Assembly (NCBI GenBank): GCA_965229765.1
Contig: CBDDJT010000003.1
Span: 1,426,001 to 1,490,000, forward strand
Direction of reading: 5' to 3'
DNA: 64,000 bases
From: ASV31 sp965229765
Lineage (GTDB): Bacteria > Pseudomonadota > Alphaproteobacteria > Rhodobacterales > Rhodobacteraceae
Shown: positions 56,001 to 63,077 of the stretch, one piece after another
How the letters are laid out: each line of letters begins with the position of its first letter
Position numbering within the stretch: the first letter of the stretch is position 1
Position numbers and translations under genes: made by a program
The notes under the pieces: model-generated
Seen by the model: the letters and a program-made list of their open reading frames with translations, nothing else
Databases searched by the model: none
What the model was told of the DNA's origin: nothing

Positions 56001-56280
56001 AAAGCGAGCCCACCTGGGTTTCCAGCGCGGCGCTGCGGTCACGCTCTGCGCCCAGTTGTTCCGCAAGATCGCTCAGTTGCGCGGTCAGGTCGTTCAACCG
56101 CGATTCCTGCTGGTCGATCTGGGTTTCCTGGCCAGAGATCTGCTCGCGCAGGACGAATTGCACGATCATGAAGATCGTCAGCACAAAGAAAAGCACCAGC
56201 AAAAGGCCGGTCATCGCATCGACAAAACCGGGCCAGATGCTGCCCGACATGCGCTGCGTGGCTCGGCGCGTCAGCGCCAC
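53032..56280 (-). CDS. MotB/OmpA-like protein with very long repetitive coiled coil
   Basis: This 1082-residue protein has one N-terminal membrane helix (about 20-45) with the MotB/ExbD-like acidic residue Asp21 (FVDAMTGLLLVLFF), so it can form a proton channel with the MotA/TolQ-like protein encoded upstream. Residues 50-930 are almost unbroken heptad coiled coil with three repeat blocks, of 35, 14 and 28 residues. The last 135 residues form an OmpA-like peptidoglycan-binding domain (VDGHTDSQPI, NWELSQARALSVV, NRRIEFKL). Family members with this layout occur next to MotA/TolQ-like genes in Rhodobacteraceae. It probably anchors an ion-driven envelope machine to peptidoglycan. Confidence 0.9.
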   Translation of the reverse strand: MALTRRATQRMSGSIWPGFVDAMTGLLLVLFFVLTIFMIVQFVLREQISGQETQIDQQESRLNDLTAQLSDLAEQLGAERDRSAALETQVGSLSSSLEDARANEVAQASLIAQLQGQNAALSGQVAEQAGQIATFEEQVASLLAERDAARDEGVRLAADLSQLQGENAELLTRQEALQLALAQARDEIDEQVEAARLAAARREALQGLIADLRNRMADREASLAEALTRLDDRTAEVEGLSGRLTQLQAALAAEETARADALSQLAELSDRLAARETELADTAAALTETQTAEADALARLAALGDRLAARDAELAETQAALVIAEDAGEALAARLAELSDRLAARDAELADTVAALAETETAEADALARLAELNERLAARDAELFAAGSAEEALQDRLARLEAALAAAQDDTQTLRTTLAATEGDAEALRSALAVTEGDAEALRTALAATEGDAEALRTALAATEGDAEALRTALAAAQGDAEALRTALAATEGDAEALRAALAATEGQLSEEEAARLAEAATVAALRQRLADLETTLTEGEAERLAQLAAAEELRQRLATAENDMTQEMAARLAAAAAAEDLRQRLAAVETELSDEEAARLAAAAAAEDLRQRLAALETRLTDEEAARLAAAAAAEDLRQRLAAVETELSEAEAARLAEAAAAEELRQRIAALDATLTDEEAARLAEAAAAENLRQRLAGLEDRLSDEEAARLAEAAAAEALRERLRNADAELTAMTLALEEQRRRAEDTLTLLAAAQAAQSNLTERLAAALAERSDAREALARREVELEVLRAELGSEADLRNQLAAALAARMQAEQTAETALSEADQRAALLAVANERLAEEEAVSAESQRRVAALNEQVAALRAQLGSLQALLDAAADAEAEAQVQIEALGSQLNVALARAAAEQRRRAELEEAERKRLEEETKRLESYRSEFFGQLRAVLADREGVQIVGDRFVFSSEVLFPVGQAELSEGGRGQIERVVNILREVSNEIPQSIDWVLRVDGHTDSQPIGAGGEYADNWELSQARALSVVRFMTDELGFPPDRLAATGFGEYQPIDPGQTEDALARNRRIEFKLTEP
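54070..54741 (-). repeat. eight 28-residue (84-bp) tandem repeats in the coiled coil
   Basis: Residues 514-737 are eight consecutive units of 28 residues with the pattern EAARLAxAAAAExLRQRLAxxExxL(S/T)(D/E)E. Units 3-5 are nearly identical. Twenty-eight is four heptads, so each unit preserves the coiled-coil register. Confidence 0.92.
54754..55047 (-). repeat. seven 14-residue (42-bp) tandem repeats in the coiled coil
   Basis: Residues 412-509 are seven units of the form AEALRTALAATEGD with few changes. Several 42-bp DNA copies differ at only one or a few bases, so the array is recent and could slip. Fourteen residues equal two heptads. Confidence 0.95.
55126..55488 (-). repeat. 35-residue repeats in the coiled coil (three and a half units)
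   Basis: Residues 265-385 contain units starting at 265, 300, 335 and 370 (the last partial), with the theme LAELSDRLAARxAELADTxAALxE. Thirty-five is five heptads. They are older and more diverged than the 14-residue array. Confidence 0.88.
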
Positions 56281-56283
56281 GGT

Positions 56284-57495
56284 CTAGCCCCGTCTCCGGC
56301 GGCGCGGGCCCTCTCCGGCCTCGCCAAGGGGCACGCCGCCATCCTCGTCAGACGATATCACGCGGATCAGTTGCGCAAGGTCGGCGCGAAGGTCGCTCGT
56401 GGCCTCCTGCCGTCCGGCCGACATTTCCTCGAGGATCCGCAGAAGCTGCACGTCGATCGACCGCAGGCGCATCCGGCTTTCCGGATCGACGCCGCCACCG
56501 CCCGCGGAAGACGCCTCGATCGCGGCAATCAGTCGCTCCTGTCCTTCGGCCACTCGGCCCAGCGTCGCCTCGGTATTGCGCTCTTGCGCCAGTTTTTCGG
56601 TCAGTCTCTCAACACTGTTGGCCAGCGCGCCCAGCCGTTCGTCCACCATCCCGCGCGAAACGTCGGCCTGCGTGACGATGGTCTGAAGTGTCTCCATCTG
56701 CTCGGCCATGTGTTCGACCAGCGCGATCGCCGCCGACCCCTCGCCACCTGCATCGCCCTCGGCGGCAAAACCCAGCCGGGTGATCGTCGACATCCATTCT
56801 TCAAGTTCACGGTAGAACCGGTTCTGCCCGTGACCGGCAAAAAGCTCCAGCAGGCCGACGACAAGCGACCCCGCCAGACCCAGCAACGAGGACGAGAACG
56901 CCACGCCCATGCCGCCCAGCTGCGCCTCCAGCCCCGTCATCAGGCGGTTGAACACGTCGATCCCGGATTCGTCGCCCTGCGGCGCCAGCGACTGGATCGT
57001 TTCCACCACCGCCGGAACGGTCGTCGCCAGCCCATAGAATGTTCCCAGAAGCCCCAGGAATATCAACAGGTTGGTGATATATCGCGTAATGTCCCGCGCC
57101 TCGTCGATGCGGGTGGCGACGGAATCGAGGATCGACCGCGCGGACGAGGCATTGATCTGCATCCGCGCGCCCCGCGACCGCAGAAGTGCCGCCAGCGGCG
57201 CCAGCAGGCGCGGTGCCTTTGCACCTTCGTGCCCGGGCCGGTGGGACGCAAAGGCGACGATCCAGTTGACCGAACTGACCAGTTGGAACATCTGCCAGAA
57301 GCAGGCCAGCACCCCGATCACGAAGACGAAGGCAATGAACCCGTTCAGATAGGGGTTGGCCAGAAACACGTCCCGCACGGGGATGAACGCGACAAAGCCA
57401 CCGGCCCCGACAAGGCCGAGGACGATGAGCATCGACAAAATCTGTCGGATCGGCTGAGAAAAGTACGGCTCGGCCTCTCGATCCGGCGTATCCAT
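56284..57495 (-). CDS. MotA/TolQ/ExbB-like proton channel protein
   Basis: This 403-residue protein has four hydrophobic segments: near 20-40, 50-75, 145-170 and 200-220. The MotA/TolQ/ExbB core is visible as LLGTFYGLATTVPA and GGMGVAFSSSLLGLAGSLVVGLLE. A cytoplasmic tail of about 160 residues is partly coiled coil and ends in a basic RRRRRG. The Met at 57495 is the best start; longer in-frame starts add unconserved residues. The gene lies three bases before the MotB/OmpA-like gene, and the two are co-translated. Confidence 0.9.
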   Translation of the reverse strand: MDTPDREAEPYFSQPIRQILSMLIVLGLVGAGGFVAFIPVRDVFLANPYLNGFIAFVFVIGVLACFWQMFQLVSSVNWIVAFASHRPGHEGAKAPRLLAPLAALLRSRGARMQINASSARSILDSVATRIDEARDITRYITNLLIFLGLLGTFYGLATTVPAVVETIQSLAPQGDESGIDVFNRLMTGLEAQLGGMGVAFSSSLLGLAGSLVVGLLELFAGHGQNRFYRELEEWMSTITRLGFAAEGDAGGEGSAAIALVEHMAEQMETLQTIVTQADVSRGMVDERLGALANSVERLTEKLAQERNTEATLGRVAEGQERLIAAIEASSAGGGGVDPESRMRLRSIDVQLLRILEEMSAGRQEATSDLRADLAQLIRVISSDEDGGVPLGEAGEGPRRRRRG

Positions 57496-57573
57496 GGGTG
57501 CGGATCCTGACGAATGTGTCACGACCACAAGATACGGTGGAACGAAGCGTAAGCCAACACGCAATATCGCGTG

Positions 57574-58134
57574 TCAAGCACCAAGAATTGCCCGAACGCG
57601 GGCATCCAGCCACCCAAGATCGGCATCCGCGATGCCAAGTTCGGCCAGATGTGCGACGGTGTTGTGCAGATACTCGGTATTCGGCCCCCGCCCGCCCACG
57701 GCGCGCGCGATGATCTGCGCCTGTTCCTCCAGCGGAAGGCCGCCGCAGTACTGCACGTGATCGGTATCGACCACGTAGGCGACCGCCGTCACGCCGCGCC
57801 CGTCCGACAGGTGGATGTCCAGTACCATCTCGAGATAGGCGGAAGAGATCAGTTCGCGCTCTCGCAGATAGTCCAGCGTCGCGGCGCGCTCTGCCTCTGG
57901 CACGCGAAAGGCCAGCCCCCGGCATTCCGCGCGGGCCGCCGGATCCAGCGCAAGCACCAGCCCCGGCGCCTCGGGCGTGCCGCGATGGTGAATGGACCTC
58001 ATGCAGAAGCTGCGGTGATACCCCGGCAGGGTGGCGATCAGCCGGTCTTCGTGGGCAAAACCCGGGTGCCACATAAGCGACCCGTAGCCAAAAACCCAAA
58101 GCGGTCCGTCGATGATGTCACTGGTGCTGTCCAT
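57574..58134 (-). CDS. gamma-glutamylcyclotransferase (ChaC-type)
   Basis: This 186-residue ChaC-like protein has the substrate loop VFGYGSLMW and the catalytic Glu within the conserved RE(L/R) block (YLRERELISSAY). ChaC degrades glutathione to 5-oxoproline and Cys-Gly. It is divergent from the DUF2125 gene by 45 bases. Confidence 0.92.
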   Translation of the reverse strand: MDSTSDIIDGPLWVFGYGSLMWHPGFAHEDRLIATLPGYHRSFCMRSIHHRGTPEAPGLVLALDPAARAECRGLAFRVPEAERAATLDYLRERELISSAYLEMVLDIHLSDGRGVTAVAYVVDTDHVQYCGGLPLEEQAQIIARAVGGRGPNTEYLHNTVAHLAELGIADADLGWLDARVRAILGA

Positions 58135-58179
58135 CGCGGCCTTATAGACACCGATCAAGGCACAGGGAACAGGGGCGCC

Positions 58180-59178
58180 ATGCGCAAACTGGGGATCGTG
58201 GCGATCGTGCTGGCCGGGCTCTGGTCCGGCTACTGGATGCTGGGCGCGCGGGCCACCGGCGCGGCGCTGGCCGCATGGATGGACGCACGCGCCGCCGAAG
58301 GCTGGGTCGCCGACTATGAAGACATCGCGACCGCGGGGTTTCCCGCGCGCTTCGAGACCGCGATCACCGGGCTGGAGCTTGCCGATCCCGCCACCGGCGT
58401 CGCATGGTCGGCGCCCGACTTCCGGATCCTGATGGACAGCCACCGCCCCAACCGGATCACCGCCGTCTGGCCGGAAAGCCAGATCGTCGCCTCGCCTTTC
58501 GAACGGATCACCCTGACAAGCGGCGCCATGTCGGCGCAGGTCGCCTTCGATCCCGGCACCTCGCTGACGCTGAACGCGGCAGAGGCCACGCTGCGCGATC
58601 TCCACCTTGTATCCACCGCCGGCTGGCAGGCCGCACTGGCCGAGGGAACGCTGACCACCACGCAGGCAGAGGCGGACCATCACCACGACATCCTGTTTCA
58701 GGCCAGCGGCCTTCAACCCGCCGACGCGCTGCGCGGCACACTGGACCCTGCCGGGATCCTGCCGCCCACGATCGAAACCCTGCACCTTGACGCCACGCTG
58801 GGCTTCGACGCGCCGTGGGACCGCTTTGCCATCGAACGCGCGCGTCCAGGCATGACGGCAATCGAACTGCGGCAATTGCAGGCCCGCTGGGGGCAGATGG
58901 ACCTGCGCGCCACCGGCAGCCTGACCGTGACCCCCGAGGGCGTGCCCGAAGGGCGCATCACCGTGCGGGCAGAGAACTGGCGCCAGATGCTGGACATGGC
59001 CCGCGCCGCCGGCCTGATCCCCGAGGCGCTGCTGCCCACGGCGGCGCGGGCGCTGGAACTTCTGGCCGGGCTTTCAGGCACGCCCGACACGCTGGACGCG
59101 CCTCTCAGCTTTCAGCGCGGCTACGTCTCTTTCGGGCCGATCCCGCTTGGCCCCGCGCCCCGGCTGGTGCTGCGCTGA
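58180..59178 (+). CDS. DUF2125 family protein
   Basis: This 332-residue protein starts at the ATG at 58180, giving an N-terminal signal anchor (LGIVAIVLAGLWSGYWMLGA). The rest is beta-rich with repeated 'LTGLELADPATG/ASPFERITLTSG' style segments, matching the DUF2125 family of alphaproteobacteria. It resembles bacterial AsmA/DUF945-like envelope proteins in layout. Function unknown. It ends adjacent to the convergent extensin-like gene with no gap. Confidence 0.87.
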   Translation: MRKLGIVAIVLAGLWSGYWMLGARATGAALAAWMDARAAEGWVADYEDIATAGFPARFETAITGLELADPATGVAWSAPDFRILMDSHRPNRITAVWPESQIVASPFERITLTSGAMSAQVAFDPGTSLTLNAAEATLRDLHLVSTAGWQAALAEGTLTTTQAEADHHHDILFQASGLQPADALRGTLDPAGILPPTIETLHLDATLGFDAPWDRFAIERARPGMTAIELRQLQARWGQMDLRATGSLTVTPEGVPEGRITVRAENWRQMLDMARAAGLIPEALLPTAARALELLAGLSGTPDTLDAPLSFQRGYVSFGPIPLGPAPRLVLR

Positions 59179-60084
59179 TCACCGGCAATAGGGCCCGCTG
59201 CGGTAGCTTGCCGTGTCAAAGTGAAAGTGGTCCTTGTGATACCTGTCGGCATCGGGGCCCAGCACCGTGCCGAACGGCCCGCAGGCGGCGGCATGAACCC
59301 TCCGCATCAGGCGCCCGTGATCGCGGTCGTCCCAGCCCTTCAGCACGGTAATCTGTACCCCGTTCTTCAGGATCAGGGCCGAGATGTCGACGGCCCGGCC
59401 CTTGCCATGCTCCGAGATCTTCGCGCCCGGCTGGTTGTTGCGCGTCCGGCAACTGTAATGCGCCGCCACCTTGAGCCCGGCCAGCCCGCCGCCCAGCCGC
59501 CCCACCGAGGGGATCACCGCCTGATCCACCCAGGCGTTCAGCGCCCGCGCGGTGGTGCAATCCATGATCGCCGCCTGGCTCAGCGCGACGCCGCTCACCG
59601 ATGTCACCTTGACCGGATCGTCCACGCCGCAACCGGATATCCGGCCCGGAATGGGCGCGACCGTTTCGCCCTGGATGGCCACCAGCCCGCAGACGCTGCC
59701 GCGCCGCCCGGTCAGCAGGGGCAGGCCCGGTTGCGTGCGCACGCCTGCCGCGCGCACCGTGTTGCGCCGTTCAAGGTTGTCGGGCCGCGCCGGCGGGCGC
59801 GGCGACAACCGCACCGCCGCGGCGCTGGCCGAGACCATGACCACCCGAGGCGGCGTGATGGCGACGCTGGCCGCGACCGCGCGCGCCACATCGGGCCGCC
59901 GCAACGGCCGCGGCGACACGGCCACCGCCAGCGCCGTGGCAGGCACCGCCACCGCCGCACGGGCGACGGGCGCCTCGGCCACGGGCCGCACAAGCGGGCG
60001 CGGCGACACCTCGGGCGCCCCTGCCGCCGCCATGCCCGCCGCAAGGGCAAGCAAAAGGGCGAGGGCGGTGCGCACTGCTTTCAT
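59179..60084 (-). CDS. extensin-like family protein
   Basis: This 301-residue protein has a signal peptide (1-21), a low-complexity linker with three copies of a SPRP-x-x-RP motif (residues 26-100) and a C-terminal extensin-like domain (about 125-301). Cys pairs and a metal-type His/Asp set (SEHGKGRAVDIS, KDHFHFD) resemble the LAS/M15-type fold. Members are predicted cell-wall peptidases or binding proteins. Its ATG overlaps the frameshifted tail of tyrA by ATGA. Confidence 0.88.
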   Translation of the reverse strand: MKAVRTALALLLALAAGMAAAGAPEVSPRPLVRPVAEAPVARAAVAVPATALAVAVSPRPLRRPDVARAVAASVAITPPRVVMVSASAAAVRLSPRPPARPDNLERRNTVRAAGVRTQPGLPLLTGRRGSVCGLVAIQGETVAPIPGRISGCGVDDPVKVTSVSGVALSQAAIMDCTTARALNAWVDQAVIPSVGRLGGGLAGLKVAAHYSCRTRNNQPGAKISEHGKGRAVDISALILKNGVQITVLKGWDDRDHGRLMRRVHAAACGPFGTVLGPDADRYHKDHFHFDTASYRSGPYCR

Positions 60085-60212
60085 CGCTTGGTCTTGGTCC
60101 GTCCGAAATCGGGGGCGTCCGTATCCTGCCCGGCCTGGATGATTCCCCGGCGGATCGCACGCGTGCGGGTAAAGTAGTCGAACAGCATCTCGCCGTCACC
60201 CGTGCGGATCGC
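60081..60212 (-). pseudogene. tyrA: displaced 3' end of tyrA (frameshifted tail)
   Basis: A 43-codon open stretch in the -1-shifted frame continues from the tyrA body. It reads AIRTGDGEMLFDYFTRTRAI and onward to a stop that overlaps the extensin-like start (ATGA). The residues match the expected tail of prephenate dehydrogenases in this group. One extra G at 60212-60213 (CGTGGCG where CGTGCG would be in frame) separates it from the main frame. Confidence 0.7.
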
Positions 60213-61002
60213 CACGCTGCAACGCGAACAGTTCCTCGGTGAACCGACCGAGGATCTCCAGCGTGGCGTCCTTGTTGGTCAGGAAGACGTCGCGCCACAT
60301 GGTCGGGTCGGACGCCGCGATGCGGGTGAAGTCCCGGAAACCGGCGGCGGAATACTGGATCACCTCCTGGTCGGTGACGCGGCGCATGTCGTCGGCCACC
60401 CCCACCATCGTGTAGGCGATCAGGTGCGGCGCGTGGCTGGTCACCGCCAGCACAAGGTCGTGGTGATCGGCATCCATCATGTCGACCAGCGCGCCCAGTT
60501 CGCTCCAGTAGTCCCGCAGCCGTGCCAGCGCCTGCGGATCGGTTCCCTCATCAGAGATGAGCAGGTGCCAGCGGTTGTCGAACAGCTCGGCAAAACCCGA
60601 AGACGGCCCAGAATGCTCGGTCCCCGCAAGCGGATGGCCCGGGATGAAATGCACACCCTCCGGGATGTGCGGCCCGACCTCGGCCATCACGTGCCGCTTG
60701 ACCGATCCCACGTCCGTCAAGGTCGCGCCCGCCATCAGGTGCGGCGCGATACGTTCGGCCAGCGCGCCCATCGCCCCCACCGGCACCGCAAGAACCACAA
60801 GGTCCGCGCCCGCCACCGCCTCTTCGGGGGTGTCGGCGATCCGGTCGCAAAACCCGATCGCGGCGGCCTCGGCCCGCGTCCCGGCAGACCGCGCGGTGCC
60901 CACGATCTCGGCGGTCATGCCCGCGCGCCGCATCGCATGGGCCATCGACGACGCGATCAGGCCCAGACCGATCAGCGCCACGCGGGTGTAGGGCGCGTTC
61001 AT
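60196..61002 (-). CDS. tyrA: prephenate/arogenate dehydrogenase (C-terminal frameshift)
   Basis: This 268-residue protein oxidatively decarboxylates prephenate or arogenate for tyrosine synthesis. The dinucleotide site GLGLIASSMA is near residues 12-21; the HPLAGTEHSG and ITSHAPH-like (VTSHAPHLIAY) active-site blocks are present. It ends at LQRGDPHG, while the usual tail is found one base out of frame downstream (60081-60212). Restoring one base gives 306 residues, a normal length. The start overlaps the hisC stop by ATGA. The truncated form keeps all core motifs and may still work. Confidence 0.85.
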   Translation of the reverse strand: MNAPYTRVALIGLGLIASSMAHAMRRAGMTAEIVGTARSAGTRAEAAAIGFCDRIADTPEEAVAGADLVVLAVPVGAMGALAERIAPHLMAGATLTDVGSVKRHVMAEVGPHIPEGVHFIPGHPLAGTEHSGPSSGFAELFDNRWHLLISDEGTDPQALARLRDYWSELGALVDMMDADHHDLVLAVTSHAPHLIAYTMVGVADDMRRVTDQEVIQYSAAGFRDFTRIAASDPTMWRDVFLTNKDATLEILGRFTEELFALQRGDPHG

Positions 61003-62084
61003 GCCCGGTCCTCGCGGAAGGTGCCGATGGCGTGCGCCACGCGGCGGCACGCGGCCTCGTCGCCCACGGTGATCCGCAGGCAATGCGGAAAGCCATAGCC
61101 CGCCACGCGCCGCACGATGATCCCGTCCGCCTTCAGCCAGGCATCGGCGGCCTGCGCTTCGGCCTCGTCGGCGAACCGCGCAAGGATGAAGTTGCCGAAC
61201 GACGGATCCGAGGGCACCCCTTGCGCAGCCAGCGCATCCGCCAGCCAGACCCGCAGGCGAGCGTTCTCCGACGCGCAGCGCTCGGCGAAGGCGCGGTCGC
61301 GCACGGCGGCCTCGGCGGCGGCCAGCTGCGGCTCGGACAGGTTGAACGGACCCCGCACGCGGTTCAGCACGTCGATGATCCCCTGCGGGCCATAGCCCCA
61401 GCCGATCCGCAGCCCGCCAAGCCCGTAAAGCTTGGAAAAGGTGCGCGTCATCACCACGTTGTCGCGCTGGCCGATGATCCTGGCGCCGCCATCGTAGCCG
61501 TCGACGAACTCGGCATAGGCGCCGTCCAGCACCAAAAGAGCGCGCGGCGGCAGGTTGTCGGCCAGCCGCATGATCTCTCCGGTGCCGATCATCGTGCCGG
61601 TGGGGTTGTTGGGGTTGGCGATGAACACCAGCCGCGTGCGCTCCGTGCAGGCGGCAAGCAGCGCGTCCACGTCCGTCGTCCTGTCGCGCTCCGGCACGGC
61701 GATGGGCGTGGCGCCCGCCGCCAGCGCCCCGATCCGGTAGATGGCGAACCCGTGCTCGGTGTGCAGCACCTCGTCGCCCGGGCCGGCGTAGCACTGGCAC
61801 AGGAACTGCAGGATCTCGTCCGAACCCACGCCGCAGACGATCCGCGCGGGGTCCAGCCCGTGCACCTCGCCGATGGCGGTGCGCAGCGACAGGTGGTCGG
61901 TGGACGGATAACGGTGCAGCGCGTGCGCCGCGCTGCGGAACGCCTCGACGGCGGCCGGGCTGGGGCCGAACGGGTTCTCGTTCGACGACAGCTTGACCAC
62001 GTCGCGCACGCCGGGCAGCGACGACTGTCCGCCCACGTAAAGCTCGATGTCCATGATCCCCGGTTGCGGGCGAATGTCAGCCAT
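60999..62084 (-). CDS. hisC: histidinol-phosphate aminotransferase
   Basis: This 361-residue PLP-dependent aminotransferase has the Lys motif TRTFSKLYGLGGLRIGWGYG and the substrate/PLP blocks LSSNENPFGPSP and NPNNPTG. In this HisC-TyrA gene pair the aminotransferase may also act on prephenate or aromatic 2-oxo acids, as known for several alphaproteobacterial HisC enzymes. The ATG at 62084 has AAGGAGC upstream. It forms an operon hisC-tyrA-extensin. Confidence 0.93.
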   Translation of the reverse strand: MADIRPQPGIMDIELYVGGQSSLPGVRDVVKLSSNENPFGPSPAAVEAFRSAAHALHRYPSTDHLSLRTAIGEVHGLDPARIVCGVGSDEILQFLCQCYAGPGDEVLHTEHGFAIYRIGALAAGATPIAVPERDRTTDVDALLAACTERTRLVFIANPNNPTGTMIGTGEIMRLADNLPPRALLVLDGAYAEFVDGYDGGARIIGQRDNVVMTRTFSKLYGLGGLRIGWGYGPQGIIDVLNRVRGPFNLSEPQLAAAEAAVRDRAFAERCASENARLRVWLADALAAQGVPSDPSFGNFILARFADEAEAQAADAWLKADGIIVRRVAGYGFPHCLRITVGDEAACRRVAHAIGTFREDRA

Positions 62085-62236
62085 GCGGGCGCTCCTTCTG
62101 CGCGGGCGTTCTAGCCCCGTCACCCAGACCTGACCAGCGGCAAACGCGCTGACGGCCAAGCCAGATCGGCGCGGTTGCGCGCGTGCCTCAGCGCGCCCCG
62201 GACGGCACCGCACGACGCGGCAGGCCGAAAAGCAAA

Positions 62237-62260
62237 GGGCCGCACCCAAAGGCGCGGCCC
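62237..62260 (-). terminator. terminator downstream of rpsD
   Basis: On the minus strand GGGCCGC and GCGGCCC pair across a ten-base loop, followed by CTTTGCTTTT. It begins 25 bases after the rpsD stop. Confidence 0.75.
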
Positions 62261-62284
62261 CGAAACGTCAAGGGCGCGAACCGA

Positions 62285-62905
62285 TCAGTTCTGCGCGTAG
62301 TATTCGATGACGAGGTTCGGCTCCATCATCACCGCGTAGGGCACGTCGCCCAGACCCGGGGTGCGCACGAAGGTCGCTGTCATCTTGGAATGGTCGGCCT
62401 CGATGTAGTCGGGCACGTCACGCTCGGCCAGTTGCACGGCCTCCAGCACCACGGCCAGCTGCTTCGAGCGGTCGCGCACCTCGATGACGTCGCCTTCCTT
62501 GACGCGGAAGGACGGGATGTTCACACGCTGGCCGTTCACCAGCACGTGGCCATGATTCACGAACTGGCGTGCGGCAAAGATCGTCGACACGAACTTGGCG
62601 CGGTAGACCACGGAATCGAGACGCCGTTCCAGCAGACCGATCAGGTTTTCCGAGGTATCGCCACGGACCCGCTCGGCCTCGGCGAAGATGCGGCGGAACT
62701 GCTTTTCCGTCAGGTCGCCGTAGTGGCCCTTCAGCTTCTGCTTGGCGCGCAGCTGCAGGCCGAAGTCCGACATCTTGCCCTTGCGGCGCTGGCCGTGCTG
62801 GCCGGGGCCGTATTCGCGGCGGTTCACGGGGCTTTTCGGGCGGCCCCAGATGTTTTCGCCCATGCGGCGGTCGATCTTGTACTTGGCAGAGGTGCGTTTG
62901 GTCAC
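62285..62905 (-). CDS. rpsD: 30S ribosomal protein S4
   Basis: This 206-residue S4 starts at the GTG at 62905, with AAGGAG eight bases upstream. The S4 domain (RLDSVVYRAKFVSTIFAARQFVNHGHVLVNGQRVNIPSF) is intact, and no N-terminal Zn cysteines are present, as in most alphaproteobacteria. It is a primary 16S rRNA-binding protein and, in other bacteria, an autogenous translational repressor. Confidence 0.98.
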   Translation of the reverse strand: MTKRTSAKYKIDRRMGENIWGRPKSPVNRREYGPGQHGQRRKGKMSDFGLQLRAKQKLKGHYGDLTEKQFRRIFAEAERVRGDTSENLIGLLERRLDSVVYRAKFVSTIFAARQFVNHGHVLVNGQRVNIPSFRVKEGDVIEVRDRSKQLAVVLEAVQLAERDVPDYIEADHSKMTATFVRTPGLGDVPYAVMMEPNLVIEYYAQN

Positions 62906-63043
62906 CGTCTGATCTCCTTCTTGCGGCGCCGCCCGTCGGGGCGGCCATGAAGGGCGTTGTCCTTTCCCGTTTCCGGGCGACAGGCCTTCCCTTGCGGGAA
63001 CCACCAACACCAAATGAAACCGGCGCCCCAAGGGGCACCGGAG
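62906..63043 (-). promoter_or_regulatory. structured rpsD leader
   Basis: The roughly 138-base leader from the predicted transcription start to the GTG contains two hairpins. One, at 63022-63039, has arms GGUGCCCC/GGGGCGCC. The other, at 62928-62945, has a 7-bp stem GCCGCCC/GGGCGGC with a four-base loop, and ends about nine bases before the AAGGAG ribosome binding site. This layout would suit S4 autoregulation. Confidence 0.4.
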
Positions 63044-63049
63044 ACCGCG

Positions 63050-63077
63050 CTTATACAGCCGGTTCCGGCCCTGTCAA
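63050..63077 (-). promoter_or_regulatory. sigma-70 promoter of rpsD
   Basis: On the minus strand TTGACA (63077-63072), a 16-base spacer and TATAAG (63055-63050) form a near-consensus promoter. The -35 overlaps the stop codon of the upstream Hint gene. Confidence 0.85.

Noticed and set aside
53781..56287. Long plus-strand frames antisense to the coiled-coil protein (Pro/Arg/Ser-rich)
   Set aside because: They reflect the repetitive GC-rich coiled-coil DNA read backwards; there is no ribosome binding site or domain.
53032..57495. Zorya-type antiphage system (MotA/MotB-like pair)
   Set aside because: The pair alone is not enough: no ZorC, ZorD or ZorE-type gene (helicase or nuclease) is next to it, and neighbours are ChaC and an M23 peptidase.
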